From Methanomassiliicoccales archaeon (GTDB lineage Archaea; Thermoplasmatota; Thermoplasmata; Methanomassiliicoccales; JACIVX01), in contig JARYLV010000012.1 of NCBI GenBank assembly GCA_029907465.1, forward strand, positions 1 through 50,553: 50,553 nt of DNA. The letters run 5' to 3'. The notes under the pieces were generated by a model that was not told where the DNA came from, searched no databases, and saw only the letters and a list, made by a program, of their open reading frames with translations. Position numbers and translations under genes: made by a program. Shown here piece by piece: positions 25,987-36,075 of the stretch (position 1 is its first letter; each line of letters starts with the position of its first letter).

Positions 25987-26955
25987 TTATTCTTTCGCAG
26001 AAGCGGCTGATCGATCGCCCAACGAATTCACTGATCCGAGTTGATTCATCGATTCGACTTTTGATGCGCTATAGATTCTGATCAATGTGCTTCCGTCGAG
26101 TCTTGAATCCGAAAGCTCGGCGATCTCTCTAAGTTTGCGTCCGTAGACTTCAATCGACTCCAGCTGATCTTTCCATTCATAATAAGGTATTTTCACTCTT
26201 AATCCATCGAGATGTAGAACGATCGGCGCCGGCCTCAGACTCTTTTGTACGACTGGTAGCGTTTCGATACGCTGTCTCACCTCAGCTGGATGGACAAATA
26301 GCGGGTCTTCATCGATGATCCTCCTCCGTTCTTCAATCACCTTGCTAACTTTTTCAGCGACTTCCTCGAGCTTCGCGATGTCCTCGGCACGTCTCATTCG
26401 CTCAACTCTTCTACAGACACCAGATACAATGGCCTTGCAATTTGGGAGAGCATCAATCGACGGACCGCACGCAACGACAACTGGCACCTTAATGTCCTCG
26501 AAAAGGCGTACCTTCTCCGTCTTAATACAGTCCTCAAAGTTACCTAGGACAAAAACAGCCGCATCATACTCATTGATTAACGCCTTTTCTTCGGCGCTAA
26601 TCTGCGCTGATTTTCTACCTTTTCCGCGGGCAAGGCCCATGACGACGGTGATCGCTCCATATCTACGAAGGTGCTCGGCGATGTCGCAGACAGGATGAGG
26701 CATGTGATGCCGTCCGAGCGTCGGTGCCACGACGGCGATCTCCGTCCCACCCAGGGGAATTTCCGTCAATTTTGCTCCGAGCTCCTGAGACTTTCTTTCA
26801 ATGACATCTTTTTCTTCCTCCGGAATCGCGAGAGTGACCAATATCTGCACATGTGTCTGGGTCTTCTGGATGATGAAACCGCCAACATCCTCGACGAGCT
26901 CATAAAGCTCATTCACACGGTAGACGCCACCATCAAAGAGAAGCACTTTGTACAT
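25987..26955 (-). CDS. mmp7: Methanogenesis marker protein 7 (McrC homologue)
   Basis: 322 residues matching methanogenesis marker 7. Its middle part is related to McrC: APTLGRHHMPHPVCDIAEHLRRYGA here parallels [19 protein letters not shown] in the McrC of this window, and both have VVACGPS/VVCQAP strands. Marker 7, McrC, component A2 and markers 3 and 17 have been reported in the ATP-dependent complex that reductively activates the F430 nickel of MCR. The ATG at 26955 has GGAGG upstream. The start overlaps the 3' end of mmp17 by 23 bases, so it is the last gene of the marker operon. Confidence 0.92.
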   Translation of the reverse strand: MYKVLLFDGGVYRVNELYELVEDVGGFIIQKTQTHVQILVTLAIPEEEKDVIERKSQELGAKLTEIPLGGTEIAVVAPTLGRHHMPHPVCDIAEHLRRYGAITVVMGLARGKGRKSAQISAEEKALINEYDAAVFVLGNFEDCIKTEKVRLFEDIKVPVVVACGPSIDALPNCKAIVSGVCRRVERMRRAEDIAKLEEVAEKVSKVIEERRRIIDEDPLFVHPAEVRQRIETLPVVQKSLRPAPIVLHLDGLRVKIPYYEWKDQLESIEVYGRKLREIAELSDSRLDGSTLIRIYSASKVESMNQLGSVNSLGDRSAASAKE

Positions 26956-27511
26956 CAAGGGCCTCCATATCAGCGTGAGCCTTTTCAGCCAGCCGCTTCC
27001 ATTCCTCTTTCATTTCATATTCTGTTGCCAAAATCGTGATGACGTTTTCCGAAGAAAGATCATATCGGATCTTGAAACCTTCTGGCAATACCCTCCACAG
27101 GGCATCGAGGACCTTCTTCCTCAACTCCTCCCCGCGATCAATCGCGATTTCTGAAATCTCCTTTTCATCAATTCCTTTACAGAAAATTTCAAGTCTTGAA
27201 AGCTGCTCGATTCGTTCCCTTCCGTAGAGTTGCCAAAGCAACGACATTAGCGAAGGCGCATAGTTCTCATCGGTGATGTTAATGTAGGTTCCCTCCTTGC
27301 TTTGAGAGATCTCGGCAATCTCATTAATTCGAATTTTGCCGGCTGCTTTCCTCGTCTTCACCGAAATGAGGAAGAGGGGATCTGATGGTCTGATGACAAA
27401 TCTCACTGCCTCCACATGTCTCGTGATGCCTATATCGAGAAGGATGCTGTTAAACAACTCCACATAACTCTCATTTCCAAACTCTTCAGGTCCTTCCACT
27501 TTGACTATCAT
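26933..27511 (-). CDS. mmp17: Methanogenesis marker protein 17
   Basis: 192 residues matching methanogenesis marker 17 (MIVKVEGPEEFGNESYVELFNSILLDIG, then the VKTRKAAGKIRINEIAEISQSKEGTY segment). It is found only in organisms with MCR and is reported as part of the MCR activation complex. No cysteine motif or membrane segment is seen. It starts 3 bases after the mmp15 stop and overlaps mmp7, so translation is probably coupled. Confidence 0.92.
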   Translation of the reverse strand: MIVKVEGPEEFGNESYVELFNSILLDIGITRHVEAVRFVIRPSDPLFLISVKTRKAAGKIRINEIAEISQSKEGTYINITDENYAPSLMSLLWQLYGRERIEQLSRLEIFCKGIDEKEISEIAIDRGEELRKKVLDALWRVLPEGFKIRYDLSSENVITILATEYEMKEEWKRLAEKAHADMEALDVQSASL

Positions 27512-27514
27512 TGT

Positions 27515-28741
27515 TCAACCCTCGAGGAACCCTGATGCGAGCAACGCCGCACCGGCCGATCCGATATACTGGGAATTTTTAGGAACGATGGGTTCCTGGC
27601 CGAGTATATCCTTCATCGCCGTCACCATACCACTGATAAGTGATGTTCCCCCTACTTGAATAACTGGTTGTCTGATATCAATCTCCTGCAATTGTTGTTC
27701 ATAGATCTGTTCCGCAACACTGTGGCATGCGGCAGAGGCAACATCCTCGATCGAATTGCCCTCAGCCAGCGAAGTAACAAGGTCCTGTATTCCAAAAATC
27801 GAGCAGTATGAATTCATGTTGATTTTTTTGTAGTTACCTGCATCCGCGAGTTTTCCAAGCTCCGTAATATCTACTTTGAGTCTTTTCGCCACGATTTCGA
27901 GAAATCTTCCCGACGCACCTGCGCATATACCGCCCATAGTGAAGTTATCAGGAATTCCGTCGCGGACGGTGATAGCTTTGTTGTCCATTCCTCCAATATC
28001 GATTATCGTTGCCTCTCCCTTTTGCCTGTCTGCCAGCCAAACAGCACCCTTTGAATTGACTGTCAATTCTTCTTGAACGAGTTTCGCTTTCAATTTCTTT
28101 CCAATGATATATCGACCGTAACCAGTCACACCGATAGCCTCAACTTCGCTTAACTTCACACCTGCCTCCTCTAGGGCTTTTTCGAGCGCTTCCTCTGCCG
28201 AAGCGATGACCTCGCCTGTTGGGAGCCAGTATTTCCCGATAACCTCGTTATCTCTTATGACCATTGCCTTCGTGGTCGTTGAACCCGAATCGATACCAAC
28301 GGTCAATCCAACTTGCCTTTCCCTGGCGAGCAAGTCCTTTCGAGTAACGATAGTTACCAGTGCTTCCATGCGCGTCAACAGCTGGCCAGATTTCGTTCTT
28401 TCCGTGAAGGAATAAGTTACAACAGGTAGTCTCGTATGATTTTGTATGTACCGCCGTACCTCGTTTCTGACCAGTGCTCCCTCAGCGCATCGAAAGCAGC
28501 TTGCGATAAAAACGGCATCGGCGTCGTATCTCCGGTGAGCGAGCTGTACTGCTCTGGCGATCATCATCCTGAGTTGGGGGCTTGATGGTGAAAAACCGAA
28601 TTCCTCGACAGCAGAATCGATATCCTTAAGATCAACATCTGGAGCGACCATCTTTGCGCCGACGATACTCGCAGCCTTTTCGATTTCCGCTTGCACACCG
28701 CTATATTCTGTTCCGCACGAAAGCTGCGCGATCTTTATCAT
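27515..28741 (-). CDS. mmp15: Methanogenesis marker protein 15, BadF/HgdC-type ATPase
   Basis: 408 residues. The C-terminal ~270 residues are an ASKHA ATPase of the BadF/BadG/HgdC type: [32 protein letters not shown], and the two cysteines in [13 protein letters not shown] and YCSIFG that hold a [4Fe-4S] cluster between two subunits. Relatives push electrons to low potential with ATP. In methanogens this would deliver low-potential electrons, plausibly to MCR or cofactor chemistry. The N-terminal ~130 residues are specific to marker 15 and carry SCFRCAEGA. It overlaps mmp5 by 4 bases (ATGA-type coupling). Confidence 0.93.
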   Translation of the reverse strand: MIKIAQLSCGTEYSGVQAEIEKAASIVGAKMVAPDVDLKDIDSAVEEFGFSPSSPQLRMMIARAVQLAHRRYDADAVFIASCFRCAEGALVRNEVRRYIQNHTRLPVVTYSFTERTKSGQLLTRMEALVTIVTRKDLLARERQVGLTVGIDSGSTTTKAMVIRDNEVIGKYWLPTGEVIASAEEALEKALEEAGVKLSEVEAIGVTGYGRYIIGKKLKAKLVQEELTVNSKGAVWLADRQKGEATIIDIGGMDNKAITVRDGIPDNFTMGGICAGASGRFLEIVAKRLKVDITELGKLADAGNYKKINMNSYCSIFGIQDLVTSLAEGNSIEDVASAACHSVAEQIYEQQLQEIDIRQPVIQVGGTSLISGMVTAMKDILGQEPIVPKNSQYIGSAGAALLASGFLEG

Positions 28742-29172
28742 TTCAGCCCCTCCAGGAATTCTTTAATTTTGATGACCATGAGTTTCGCTTCTTCTTCATC
28801 AGTGGGATAAGGAATTTCAAGGATAGGGATCCCCTTTTTGCGCAATAAGTACTTCACCATTTCGTTTGTCCGGTGACACCCAACACAACCGAAGTAGTAT
28901 GGAGCATCCTCCATGATAATGGCGGCTTCGGCCTCGTCAATCAAAGGTCCCCACAATGCAAGACGACCTCTGATTCCCGAAGGAACCTCAATGCCCGCGT
29001 ACTTGAGACCTTTCTTCACGTCTTCAGATGTGACATTGACTGGGGGGGAATCAATCTCCAGATCTGTGACCTTTTCTGCAATTGCTTTCATAGCACTCAG
29101 TGGTTCGTGTCCAAAACGCTCGACGAGATCAAAAAGTATGAGGCTATTTGGAGGCATGATAAATACTTTCAT
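28738..29172 (-). CDS. mmp5: Methanogenesis marker protein 5
   Basis: 144 residues matching methanogenesis marker 5 ([28 protein letters not shown]..., then [19 protein letters not shown]). The GCVGCHRT motif may bind a cluster or metal. The protein resembles a fragment of 2-hydroxyacyl-CoA dehydratase-type partners, which suits the neighbouring HgdC-like marker 15. It starts 4 bases before the mmp6 stop and is part of the tight mmp3-6-5-15-17-7 operon. Confidence 0.9.
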   Translation of the reverse strand: MKVFIMPPNSLILFDLVERFGHEPLSAMKAIAEKVTDLEIDSPPVNVTSEDVKKGLKYAGIEVPSGIRGRLALWGPLIDEAEAAIIMEDAPYYFGCVGCHRTNEMVKYLLRKKGIPILEIPYPTDEEEAKLMVIKIKEFLEGLK

Positions 29173-29594
29173 CTAATCACCTCCTCAACGATCCGCTTGA
29201 AAGCGTCCACCGACAGTCTTCCTTTCTTTTTTCTTTCAGATACTCTCTCATTCCTCTCCGCTGCACACAGACCTTTCTCTATGAGTGACAACATTTCCCA
29301 TTCCTTCTCAAGCTGCGTAAACCCAGGCCTTGAGCCATGAAGTGCCCTGCACCGGCGCTGGTCGCCAACGGGAAATCCTCTCAACTTTGAATAGATGCGG
29401 TTGGGGTCAAGCTTCCTTACTTCACGAATCGCCAGTTGTACATCTTCTTTTTTCCCTTCGATCATTGCGCCATAACAAGTTTCCTTTACTGTGATATTCT
29501 TTCCAAGGCTGAGCAAAAATCGAACAATTTGATCTGGTGTTATCTCAGAACTGGGTGCGATGACAATCATCCTTGTTTCATTTTTTTCGCTCAC
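29169..29594 (-). CDS. mmp6: Methanogenesis marker protein 6
   Basis: 141 residues matching methanogenesis marker 6 ([32 protein letters not shown], then [26 protein letters not shown]). It lacks membrane segments. The biochemical role is unknown beyond its strict link with MCR. The frame starts at a GTG at 29594, with an ATG eight codons in; the downstream ATG (MIVIAPSSE) is equally possible. It follows mmp3 with no gap to speak of. Confidence 0.88.
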   Translation of the reverse strand: MSEKNETRMIVIAPSSEITPDQIVRFLLSLGKNITVKETCYGAMIEGKKEDVQLAIREVRKLDPNRIYSKLRGFPVGDQRRCRALHGSRPGFTQLEKEWEMLSLIEKGLCAAERNERVSERKKKGRLSVDAFKRIVEEVIR

Positions 29595-29595
29595 A

Positions 29596-31155
29596 CTAAT
29601 TCCCCTTTTTTCGTCGTCTAGTTATCTTCCTTTTCTCTCCCTTTCTCTCCCTGAAATAAACGATATCGCCATCTTTTATCCCGTGCATTAGTCTATCTAA
29701 GTCACTAACGAGCTTGCCGGCAAGATTTGTTCCGTAACGCTCTTCTCCCGTCGGGCCAAACTCATCACTTTCCTGGAGTCTAATACCAATGAGGCCGCGG
29801 TGCGGCCTTGACATATTGGTGACACCCAAATCACCTCTTGCTGAGACTGCATCAAAAGTCGCTTCTGGGACTAGATCAGCTGCTTCCCTTGGATTGCCCT
29901 CGAATGTGACCATAGGCAGTCCCTCATAAGTGAAGTGGACCTTCATTGTCCCGATCGGCTTGTGATCAAGACCCGTCATCTTCCGGATGTAGTAGGCCGT
30001 TTTCGGAGAGAGAGTGTCGTAAAGCTCGATTTCATGAAGTTTCTCAGGAGGAATCCCAAAGGTTTCAACTTCTTTTTCTGATATAACCTCCATTGTCAGC
30101 TCTGGCTCCTGTTCCACGATGATCGCATCGTCCGATGTGTCGCCAGTTCTGACCTGCTTAAATCCCCTCTTAGCTAAGAATTCCTCCCCAGCAGATTGTG
30201 TCAACCCAATGGTGAGGATTCTTTTTGGTTCTGTAGTGATTGTAATTTTCGATCCAGCTTTAACAGCCCGTATGAGATTTCTTCCTTTCTTAATCGTTCC
30301 GACAAGATTATGAGCAGGTAAGATCTGCCTCCTTATCTTGTAAAAATAAATGCGCCCCGTACCAGTTCCCTCATGGCGAACTGTAACAGTATCAGCATCC
30401 CTGATCGCTGAGTCCTCAGGTACTAGGGACACGTTCATTCTTGTTGAACACGCCGCATATGTGAACGTCGTCTCAGTGATCGGAAGGACGCCTCTTTCTG
30501 TGAGAACCAAGAAATGCTCGGCGCTCACAGGTGAATTCCGATTCAAAAGAACATGAACGTAACTTTCGACCATCATTCCATCTTCAAGTCTGAAATCAAG
30601 ATCGCTCGTAACGATGACATCATGTTCACTCTTCTCGACGAAGACAGGGTCGACGCTGAGGATCCTGTCGCCTTCCTCTAAGTGATCGAGCAAATGCCTA
30701 CCGCGGGTGATCCTACCTACGAGACCAGCCCTAGTTCCGTAAACCCCCTCGTGGTCCTCACGCGAGACCATCAAATAACTCGTCCTGTTATCAAAACCAC
30801 CTAGGGCAAAGAAACAGTCGAACTTTGAGTACCGGCAAGGTGATCTATCAACGGGCAGTGAGGTAGGAAATGAACCAATTGCAATCACCTTTGACGTCTT
30901 CCACCGGATATTTTTGCCAGCAATATGTCCGAAAATTTCCTGGAAAAGGGAGGCGCATTCCGAATCATTCAGATGAAGAACCATTTCTCCCTTCGTTGTT
31001 TTTATCGAGAAATCTCTTGTTTCTTCCCGCAAGATCTTAGAAGGCCGGATGATTGCAACGATCGATCCAGTTTCATAGATCTCTCTATTTAAGACCTGCC
31101 CTAGCGTAGATCCATCATTGATCTGGATTTCCTCACCATTGAGTACGATTTTCAT
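29596..31155 (-). CDS. mmp3: Methanogenesis marker protein 3
   Basis: 519 residues matching methanogenesis marker 3. The N-terminal ~60 residues are ubiquitin/ThiS-like (MKIVLNGEEIQINDGSTLGQVL), and a middle/C-terminal region resembles a cyclophilin-like prolyl isomerase fold (GFKQVRTGDTSDDAIIVEQEP, later IPPEKLHEIELYDTLSPKTAYYIRKMTGL). It is reported as a component of the MCR activation complex. It is the first gene of the operon; the unknown gene at 31309 runs divergently, so promoters share the 150-base gap. Confidence 0.93.
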   Translation of the reverse strand: MKIVLNGEEIQINDGSTLGQVLNREIYETGSIVAIIRPSKILREETRDFSIKTTKGEMVLHLNDSECASLFQEIFGHIAGKNIRWKTSKVIAIGSFPTSLPVDRSPCRYSKFDCFFALGGFDNRTSYLMVSREDHEGVYGTRAGLVGRITRGRHLLDHLEEGDRILSVDPVFVEKSEHDVIVTSDLDFRLEDGMMVESYVHVLLNRNSPVSAEHFLVLTERGVLPITETTFTYAACSTRMNVSLVPEDSAIRDADTVTVRHEGTGTGRIYFYKIRRQILPAHNLVGTIKKGRNLIRAVKAGSKITITTEPKRILTIGLTQSAGEEFLAKRGFKQVRTGDTSDDAIIVEQEPELTMEVISEKEVETFGIPPEKLHEIELYDTLSPKTAYYIRKMTGLDHKPIGTMKVHFTYEGLPMVTFEGNPREAADLVPEATFDAVSARGDLGVTNMSRPHRGLIGIRLQESDEFGPTGEERYGTNLAGKLVSDLDRLMHGIKDGDIVYFRERKGEKRKITRRRKKGN

Positions 31156-31308
31156 CTGGTCCTCGTTGTCATGACTAGCCGAAATAAATAATTTTTCACT
31201 TCATAAATCGGTTTGCAGCATTTCCAGCAGGAGATACTTGATTCGCGCGGGAAAAAGCGTGTAACAATTATAATGGTATGAGGGATTACAGATTTAAGGA
31301 CCGATCAA

Positions 31309-31890
31309 ATGAACGATAGAAATATAATCCTTGAGAGGGTAGAACGAAAAATCCGAGGAATACCTGGCGTTGTTGATATGGTCTTTCTCGACAATGAATT
31401 TAAGGAAAACATCATCGCCCTTGAAAAGAAAGCGGAGGAGAATGGTGCAGTCGGTGGTTTGATGCCCTTTGTTAATAAGGGGGTATGGGAAGCACTCAAT
31501 CGAGATGTATCTTTTATCATGATTATAAACAAGGTCAGCATTCCAGAGGTAGCATCGGACCATACAATCTACCTCGTCGATCAAAAAGGACAAATTTTAG
31601 GTGAATACGTGTCCAAAGATAGGCTGGCGAAACTTAAAGACAGAGAAGATGTATGCTTTCTCAGCGACGATTTTGTGCTGTACTCAGATATCGAAATCGT
31701 AGGCGAACCGTATTTCTTAATCCCGGAGATTGAGTTTCACGGTCTTGATGGGATCGAGGGAATAACGAGAGTGACCTCGGGCAGTATCTCCACCCTATCG
31801 GATTTCTTCGTAAGGTACGCGAAAGGTTATCTTGAATCAAAACATTGGACGCATCTCGTAGGATTTGACATCGTGGAGGATCAACCTTAA
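31309..31890 (+). CDS. Unknown protein, paralogue A of a pair in the MCR region
   Basis: 193 residues, soluble, with no family recognised. It shares clear sequence blocks with the gene at 36076: TIYLVDQKGQILG versus TIYLVADDGTILG, CFLSDDFVLYSD versus IFLSDDFVVFAD, YFLIPEIEF versus YFLMPPVRF, and a C-terminal LVGFDI versus LIGFDI. It lies alone on the plus strand between mmp3 (divergent) and mcrC (convergent, 5-base gap). The repeated placement beside MCR activation and mcr structural genes suggests a role in MCR assembly or its control. That role is inference only. Confidence 0.7.
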   Translation: MNDRNIILERVERKIRGIPGVVDMVFLDNEFKENIIALEKKAEENGAVGGLMPFVNKGVWEALNRDVSFIMIINKVSIPEVASDHTIYLVDQKGQILGEYVSKDRLAKLKDREDVCFLSDDFVLYSDIEIVGEPYFLIPEIEFHGLDGIEGITRVTSGSISTLSDFFVRYAKGYLESKHWTHLVGFDIVEDQP

Positions 31891-31895
31891 TAGAC

Positions 31896-32570
31896 TCATG
31901 TCTTTTCAAGACCCAGAGAGGCCCGTGTCCCAATTGAAAAGGGGGACGTCGGAGGCACCCTCCTCCCCTCAAGATTTCTTTTAACCTTTGAAACGATTTC
32001 ATCAAGTTTTGCCTGGGGACATGTGACACCCCGGATTACGCCAGTAACGATATCAACAATCTTCCCCTTCGTCGCAATGTTCTCCTTCGTTGGCATGACG
32101 AGGCGTGTCTTGACACCGATTCTCGCAAAATCCTCAAAGTCAACTGGGGCTTGACAGACAATGACCGCTGGAAGATTGACATTGCGGAGGATTAAGCGCG
32201 CTTTGTAAATGATATGGTTCCGCACATTTCCAAGATGTATGAGGACTAATTTGAATTGCTGGATTCGCTCGACCTCTATGGGATCCAATCCGAAGATCGA
32301 TCCTGTGCTCACGTCGGGGGCATCTGCCGGCACACCCGAACCAGCGTTGATCACAATGACACTTGTGTCTATGCCCTCTTCCCTCAGTGCATATGTTATC
32401 TCGCAAACTGGTTTTGTGATATGTCTCTTGCCTGGTCCCATGGCGACTGCTACGACATCCCTGCCACTTTCCGAAATCGTCGCCCTCTGTGCGAGACCGC
32501 CACCGACACCCAATCCTCTTGACTCCCTACACTCTACGAACTTAGTATGACGTCCGATCCTCTCTTTCAA
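31896..32570 (-). CDS. mcrC: McrC, methyl-coenzyme M reductase operon protein C
   Basis: 224 residues of the McrC family, with [24 protein letters not shown] near residue 43 and [28 protein letters not shown] further on. In many methanogens mcrC lies inside the mcr operon (BDCGA). Here it is cotranscribed with component A2 instead. McrC is reported to be a core subunit of the MCR activation complex with A2 and marker proteins. Translation starts at TTG overlapping the atwA stop (TTGA), so it is coupled. It is paralogous to marker 7 in this window. Confidence 0.93.
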   Translation of the reverse strand: MKERIGRHTKFVECRESRGLGVGGGLAQRATISESGRDVVAVAMGPGKRHITKPVCEITYALREEGIDTSVIVINAGSGVPADAPDVSTGSIFGLDPIEVERIQQFKLVLIHLGNVRNHIIYKARLILRNVNLPAVIVCQAPVDFEDFARIGVKTRLVMPTKENIATKGKIVDIVTGVIRGVTCPQAKLDEIVSKVKRNLEGRRVPPTSPFSIGTRASLGLEKT

Positions 32571-34192
32571 GCCTCAACACCGCCATGAGCCAGCATCTCT
32601 TCCCCGAGATCACCAAATTCCGCAACTATGTCCTTGGGATCGCCAAGGGCGACGATCTTGCCATTCCTCATGAATGCCGCTCGGTCACAGCAATTGACAA
32701 CAAAGTCCATATCATGGCTGACGATAAGGAAAGTCTCGCCTAGTTCCTTCCTTGCGCTGAGAACTGATTTAGCGACGGAAATTTTCGTAATCGGATCCAT
32801 CGTCCCTGTAGGTTCATCAAGGATGACAATCCTCGGTTCTCTGATTAACACCTGAGCTAGTGCAATCCTTTGTTTCTCCCCAACGCTCAACGATTCTGGA
32901 TATGATTTAAGTAGCCGGTCAATCTCTTTCTGGTCAAAGCCTACGCCGGCCAGCACTTGAATGGCCTTCATCTTCGCGAGTTCCGCTGGCATCTTCATGC
33001 CGATGCATACCGTAAGATTCTGAAGTACCGTATGAAAAGGATAGAGGCTGTATTCCTGATGTAGCACGCCTATATAGGGAGTTGCGCGACCCTTTCCCAT
33101 TGGTCCAGATTCTACCATGTCAACCCAATCGTCGCCAATTCTGATCAAAACTTTTCCTTCTGTTGCTGGCGTGATACCGGCTATCATCCGAGACAATGTC
33201 GTCTTCCCAGCCCCACTTAAACCGACGAGGCCAAAGATTTCCTTTTCACCAACTTCAAAGGATACGCCATCAACAGCTTTGACAACCCCCCTTACTATGG
33301 AATAGAAATACTTTTTAGCGTTTTCGACACGAATAATCGGTTGGCCGATTGGAATAATCTCAGTTTCCTTCGGGCCGTAACCGATCATGAAATCCCGCGT
33401 GACTTCCTCTGGAGATCCGCGTTTTACCATTTCTCCTGATTCGAGCCAGATCGCTCTGTCAGAAAGGCGATTGATCGCTTTTGGCCAATGAGATGTTACA
33501 ACCATCGTCATGCCATTTGATCTAACAGCGTTAATCAACGTATTATGAACGATATCAGCCGTCTGAGGATCGAGTGTGCCCGTCGGCTCATCAGCAAGGA
33601 GCAATATTGGATCTTTCGCTAATTGTCTAGCTAATACGCACCTCTGTTTCTCTCCCCCGGAGAGATCCCTCGCAATATGAGTGACACGGTGTGAAAGATT
33701 GACCATCTTCAACAATTCGATTGCCCTTTCGACTTTTTCTTTTTCAGTATATCGATTTCCGAGGGCCTCAAAAATATTCTCTACCACGGTTAAATCACCA
33801 TAGAGGGCAAAAGTCCTCTGGAGCATGATCGCGATTCGTTCTCTGATTGCGATCCTCAGGGGATCTCTTTCAGGGAGGCTCCAAAAATCAACTTCGATGA
33901 TCTTCATGTCAGTCCCACAGGCTTTACATTTGATCTGTGGAATTGGACGATCGACCCAACCGCATTTTGGGCACCAACTAATTCTGTAAATGACTTTACC
34001 CGTGTCAGGCTTGTAATCAGGGTTTCCCCTCAACATGTTAATGAATACTGATTTACCAGAACCGCTCCTCCCTATCAAGCCTAGAACTTCCCCGACGTTG
34101 ATGACGGCACTTATATCTCTTAGAACCGTTGTGCCATTGAAAGTTTTTGAAATGTTGTCAACGATTATCAGGGGATTTGATTGTTCCGACAT
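32567..34192 (-). CDS. atwA: MCR activation component A2, twin ABC ATPase
   Basis: 541 residues with two ABC-type ATPase domains and no membrane part. Domain 1: Walker A GRSGSGKS (~37-44), signature [14 protein letters not shown]. Domain 2: GLSGAGKTT, signature [13 protein letters not shown]. Domain 1 carries a zinc-finger-like insert, CPKCGW...CKACG (~74-93). A2 is the ATP-binding component that drives reductive activation of the MCR nickel cofactor. A TATA element (CATTTATATG, 34225-34216) sits about 28 bases upstream of the ATG, so the message is probably leaderless. It is divergent from the DUF2111-type regulator gene. Confidence 0.95.
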   Translation of the reverse strand: MSEQSNPLIIVDNISKTFNGTTVLRDISAVINVGEVLGLIGRSGSGKSVFINMLRGNPDYKPDTGKVIYRISWCPKCGWVDRPIPQIKCKACGTDMKIIEVDFWSLPERDPLRIAIRERIAIMLQRTFALYGDLTVVENIFEALGNRYTEKEKVERAIELLKMVNLSHRVTHIARDLSGGEKQRCVLARQLAKDPILLLADEPTGTLDPQTADIVHNTLINAVRSNGMTMVVTSHWPKAINRLSDRAIWLESGEMVKRGSPEEVTRDFMIGYGPKETEIIPIGQPIIRVENAKKYFYSIVRGVVKAVDGVSFEVGEKEIFGLVGLSGAGKTTLSRMIAGITPATEGKVLIRIGDDWVDMVESGPMGKGRATPYIGVLHQEYSLYPFHTVLQNLTVCIGMKMPAELAKMKAIQVLAGVGFDQKEIDRLLKSYPESLSVGEKQRIALAQVLIREPRIVILDEPTGTMDPITKISVAKSVLSARKELGETFLIVSHDMDFVVNCCDRAAFMRNGKIVALGDPKDIVAEFGDLGEEMLAHGGVEA

Positions 34193-34215
34193 ATCGGTAG
34201 GGTTACCAACATCAG

Positions 34216-34225
34216 CATATAAATG
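34216..34225 (-). promoter_or_regulatory. TATA box of atwA-mcrC
   Basis: CATTTATATG on the minus strand, centred 28 bases before the atwA ATG with no ribosome-binding site between, as for a leaderless archaeal gene. Confidence 0.55.
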
Positions 34226-34294
34226 CTTTGCCAGACATATTACGATTGTTATTTACGAATTGATTCTTTTTATCTGTTAATAAGAAAATTTAAT

Positions 34295-34317
34295 AGGATG
34301 GATGTATTATCCATCCT
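34295..34317. promoter_or_regulatory. Operator-like palindrome AGGATGGAT-N5-ATCCATCCT
   Basis: Perfect 9-bp arms (34295-34303 and 34309-34317) with spacer GTATT. It lies between the TATA-like AAAATTTAAT (34285-34294) and the ATG (34320) of the divergent regulator gene, so a bound protein would block that promoter. Nearly the same palindrome occurs upstream of the mcr TATA box (41398-41420). Confidence 0.65.
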
Positions 34318-34319
34318 GG

Positions 34320-35285
34320 ATGCCCACGACCCTTTATTCATATAGCACTGGAGGACCGACACCGAAGTTTTCACCATATCATGTCTGGAAGGCATATTGG
34401 TTGATAAGGAATAATGGACCGATCGGAAGAAAGGCGCTATCACGCGCATTAAGAATCGGGGAGGGCAGCACGAGAACCATCCTCGAGAAAATGGTAAGAG
34501 ATGGATGTGCGGAAAACACGAATAGAGGGGTAATACTTACCGAAAAGGGAAAGAAAAAATTTGACAATTGCGGGATTATTGCCAAACAGGTCGATATTAA
34601 AGGGATAGCAATTGGTAAGTACCATTGCGGGGTTCTTGCAAAGGCACGTGCGTACTTGATAAATCTGGGCTGTGAACAAAGGGATGAAGCGGTCAGAGCT
34701 GGAGCGATGGGCGCGACAACGCTTGTCTGTAAGAACGGAAGAATTGTTTTTCCCGGCGATGAAAAGTATCCATCAAAAGAAGTTGAAGATGCTTTACGAA
34801 GTCTCTTCTTCGTGGAAGATGGTGACGCAATTATCATTGGGACTGCTTCCTCTTATGAGGCTGCAGAGCGGGGTGCAGTGAGCGCAGCTCTCGCACTCGA
34901 TGACCAACGAAATCCATGCTGGCAGGACAGTGGGACGTTCATTTCTCAAGATTCCGAGGCCGAGGATCTTAAATGTATTGCGCTTGCTATCCATGAACTT
35001 GTGGGGCGGCTTCCGCTTACAATGAGAAGTAAGAATCACTATGGTGTGAGATGCGAGGACGGAGAGGTCATCGATACCAATTACACAGGGCCTGTACTCG
35101 AAGAAGCCCTCAGGAAGAATCAGATCGTCAGAAAGATCGCTCCAAGCGGCCCTTATCGAGGCGTTCCTATCGTTGCAGTTCCTATACTAAAGAAGAGAGA
35201 GGCCGTCGCGGTCATCGGTGTCGTTGACATCACGAAGGGAGCGGTTTTCGAGATCCTCAATAGGATGAGAAAGGAGCAACTTTGA
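34320..35285 (+). CDS. Winged-helix protein with DUF4443- and DUF2111-like domains, candidate regulator of mcr
   Basis: About 321 residues. An N-terminal winged helix (GRKALSRALRIGEGSTRTILEKMVRDG, then a wing ending TEKGKKKF) is followed by a DUF4443-like part (GVLAKARAYLINLGCEQRDEAVRAGAMGAT) and a C-terminal DUF2111-like domain (QDSEAEDLKCIALAIHELVGRLP... VAVIGVVDITKGAVFEIL), a family confined to methanogens. The frame opens at ATG 34302, but that start lies inside the palindrome. The ATG at 34320 is ~28 bases after a TATA-like element and is preferred. It is divergent from atwA. The palindromes at its own promoter and at mcr suggest it senses a methanogenesis signal and controls both. Confidence 0.8.
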   Translation: MPTTLYSYSTGGPTPKFSPYHVWKAYWLIRNNGPIGRKALSRALRIGEGSTRTILEKMVRDGCAENTNRGVILTEKGKKKFDNCGIIAKQVDIKGIAIGKYHCGVLAKARAYLINLGCEQRDEAVRAGAMGATTLVCKNGRIVFPGDEKYPSKEVEDALRSLFFVEDGDAIIIGTASSYEAAERGAVSAALALDDQRNPCWQDSGTFISQDSEAEDLKCIALAIHELVGRLPLTMRSKNHYGVRCEDGEVIDTNYTGPVLEEALRKNQIVRKIAPSGPYRGVPIVAVPILKKREAVAVIGVVDITKGAVFEILNRMRKEQL

Positions 35286-35375
35286 ACGAATGATTCGGCA
35301 AGCTGAAGATTAGGGGGAGCTGCATATCAACAGGCAACTCTAGATCGGGATACAAAGTCATTGAGATGATGCAAG

Positions 35376-35711
35376 ATGATATACAATCAAGATTGTGAAG
35401 AAGTAGTCGTCGATGTCGATCCTGGCGTTTGCAGGTTCAATACTGAAATACGCGCTCGCCTGCACGATGAAAGAATTGTCCTCGCCATCAAAAGCGATTG
35501 CCCAGCGGTAGAATCCTTAGGAAAATGCATTGGAGAGATCGATCCGATTGTAGCGCTCGCCATGCCGTTTTCAAGAAATCCAATTTACCTGAAAGCTGGT
35601 GAAATCCTGAAACACAGCACCTGTCCCGTCCCAATGGCGATTCTTAAATGCATTGAAGTAGCCGCGGGACTTGCACTGAGAAGAGATGTCATCGTTAAAT
35701 TCAGGACTTAG
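35376..35711 (+). CDS. Small conserved archaeal protein with cysteines (DUF6951-like)
   Basis: 111 residues with conserved-looking cysteines: VDPGVCRFNTEIRA, SDCPAVESLGKC, HSTCPVPMAILKCIEVAAGLALRRDV. The pattern (C...C...C-P-V...C-I-E-V-A-G-L-A-L) matches a small family I have seen in methanogens and anaerobes without known function. My family label is tentative. The cysteines could bind a cluster or metal. It lies 90 bases after the DUF2111-type gene on the same strand. Confidence 0.65.
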   Translation: MIYNQDCEEVVVDVDPGVCRFNTEIRARLHDERIVLAIKSDCPAVESLGKCIGEIDPIVALAMPFSRNPIYLKAGEILKHSTCPVPMAILKCIEVAAGLALRRDVIVKFRT

Positions 35712-35715
35712 GCGA

Positions 35716-36024
35716 CTAAGATGTCGTATTTGAGACTGCGAGGATCTCATCGATCTTTTTTGTCCAGATTACTGCACTCGGCCCGGTGAGATACATCGCC
35801 ACGATCATTGCCTCCTGCAACTCCTCTTTCGTCGCACCAGCGTTAAATGCCGCCTGAACATGAGTTTCAAGACAGGTCTCACACTTCAACATGCAAGAGA
35901 TTGCGACAGCGATTAGTTCTTTAACCTTTGTCGTCAGGGCGCCACTCCTAAACACCTCAGCTTTCATTTTGTAAAGAGCTTGGATAACCTCAGGTTTCTG
36001 TTTCGCAAGCAATTCCAGACTCAT
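35716..36024 (-). CDS. Carboxymuconolactone decarboxylase-family (AhpD-like) protein
   Basis: 102 residues of the CMD/AhpD family with the redox pair CETCxxxH (MLKCETCLETHVQAAFNAGATKEELQEAM). These all-helical proteins act as thiol-disulfide or peroxide-linked reductants. Its length is standard. It is convergent with the preceding small gene (4-base gap) and divergent from the unknown gene at 36076. A role in protecting MCR from oxidants is possible but not shown. Confidence 0.88.
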   Translation of the reverse strand: MSLELLAKQKPEVIQALYKMKAEVFRSGALTTKVKELIAVAISCMLKCETCLETHVQAAFNAGATKEELQEAMIVAMYLTGPSAVIWTKKIDEILAVSNTTS

Positions 36025-36075
36025 GAATAAGGATATGGCATCATCTATATTATATCCGATGCTATTCTGGAGGGT

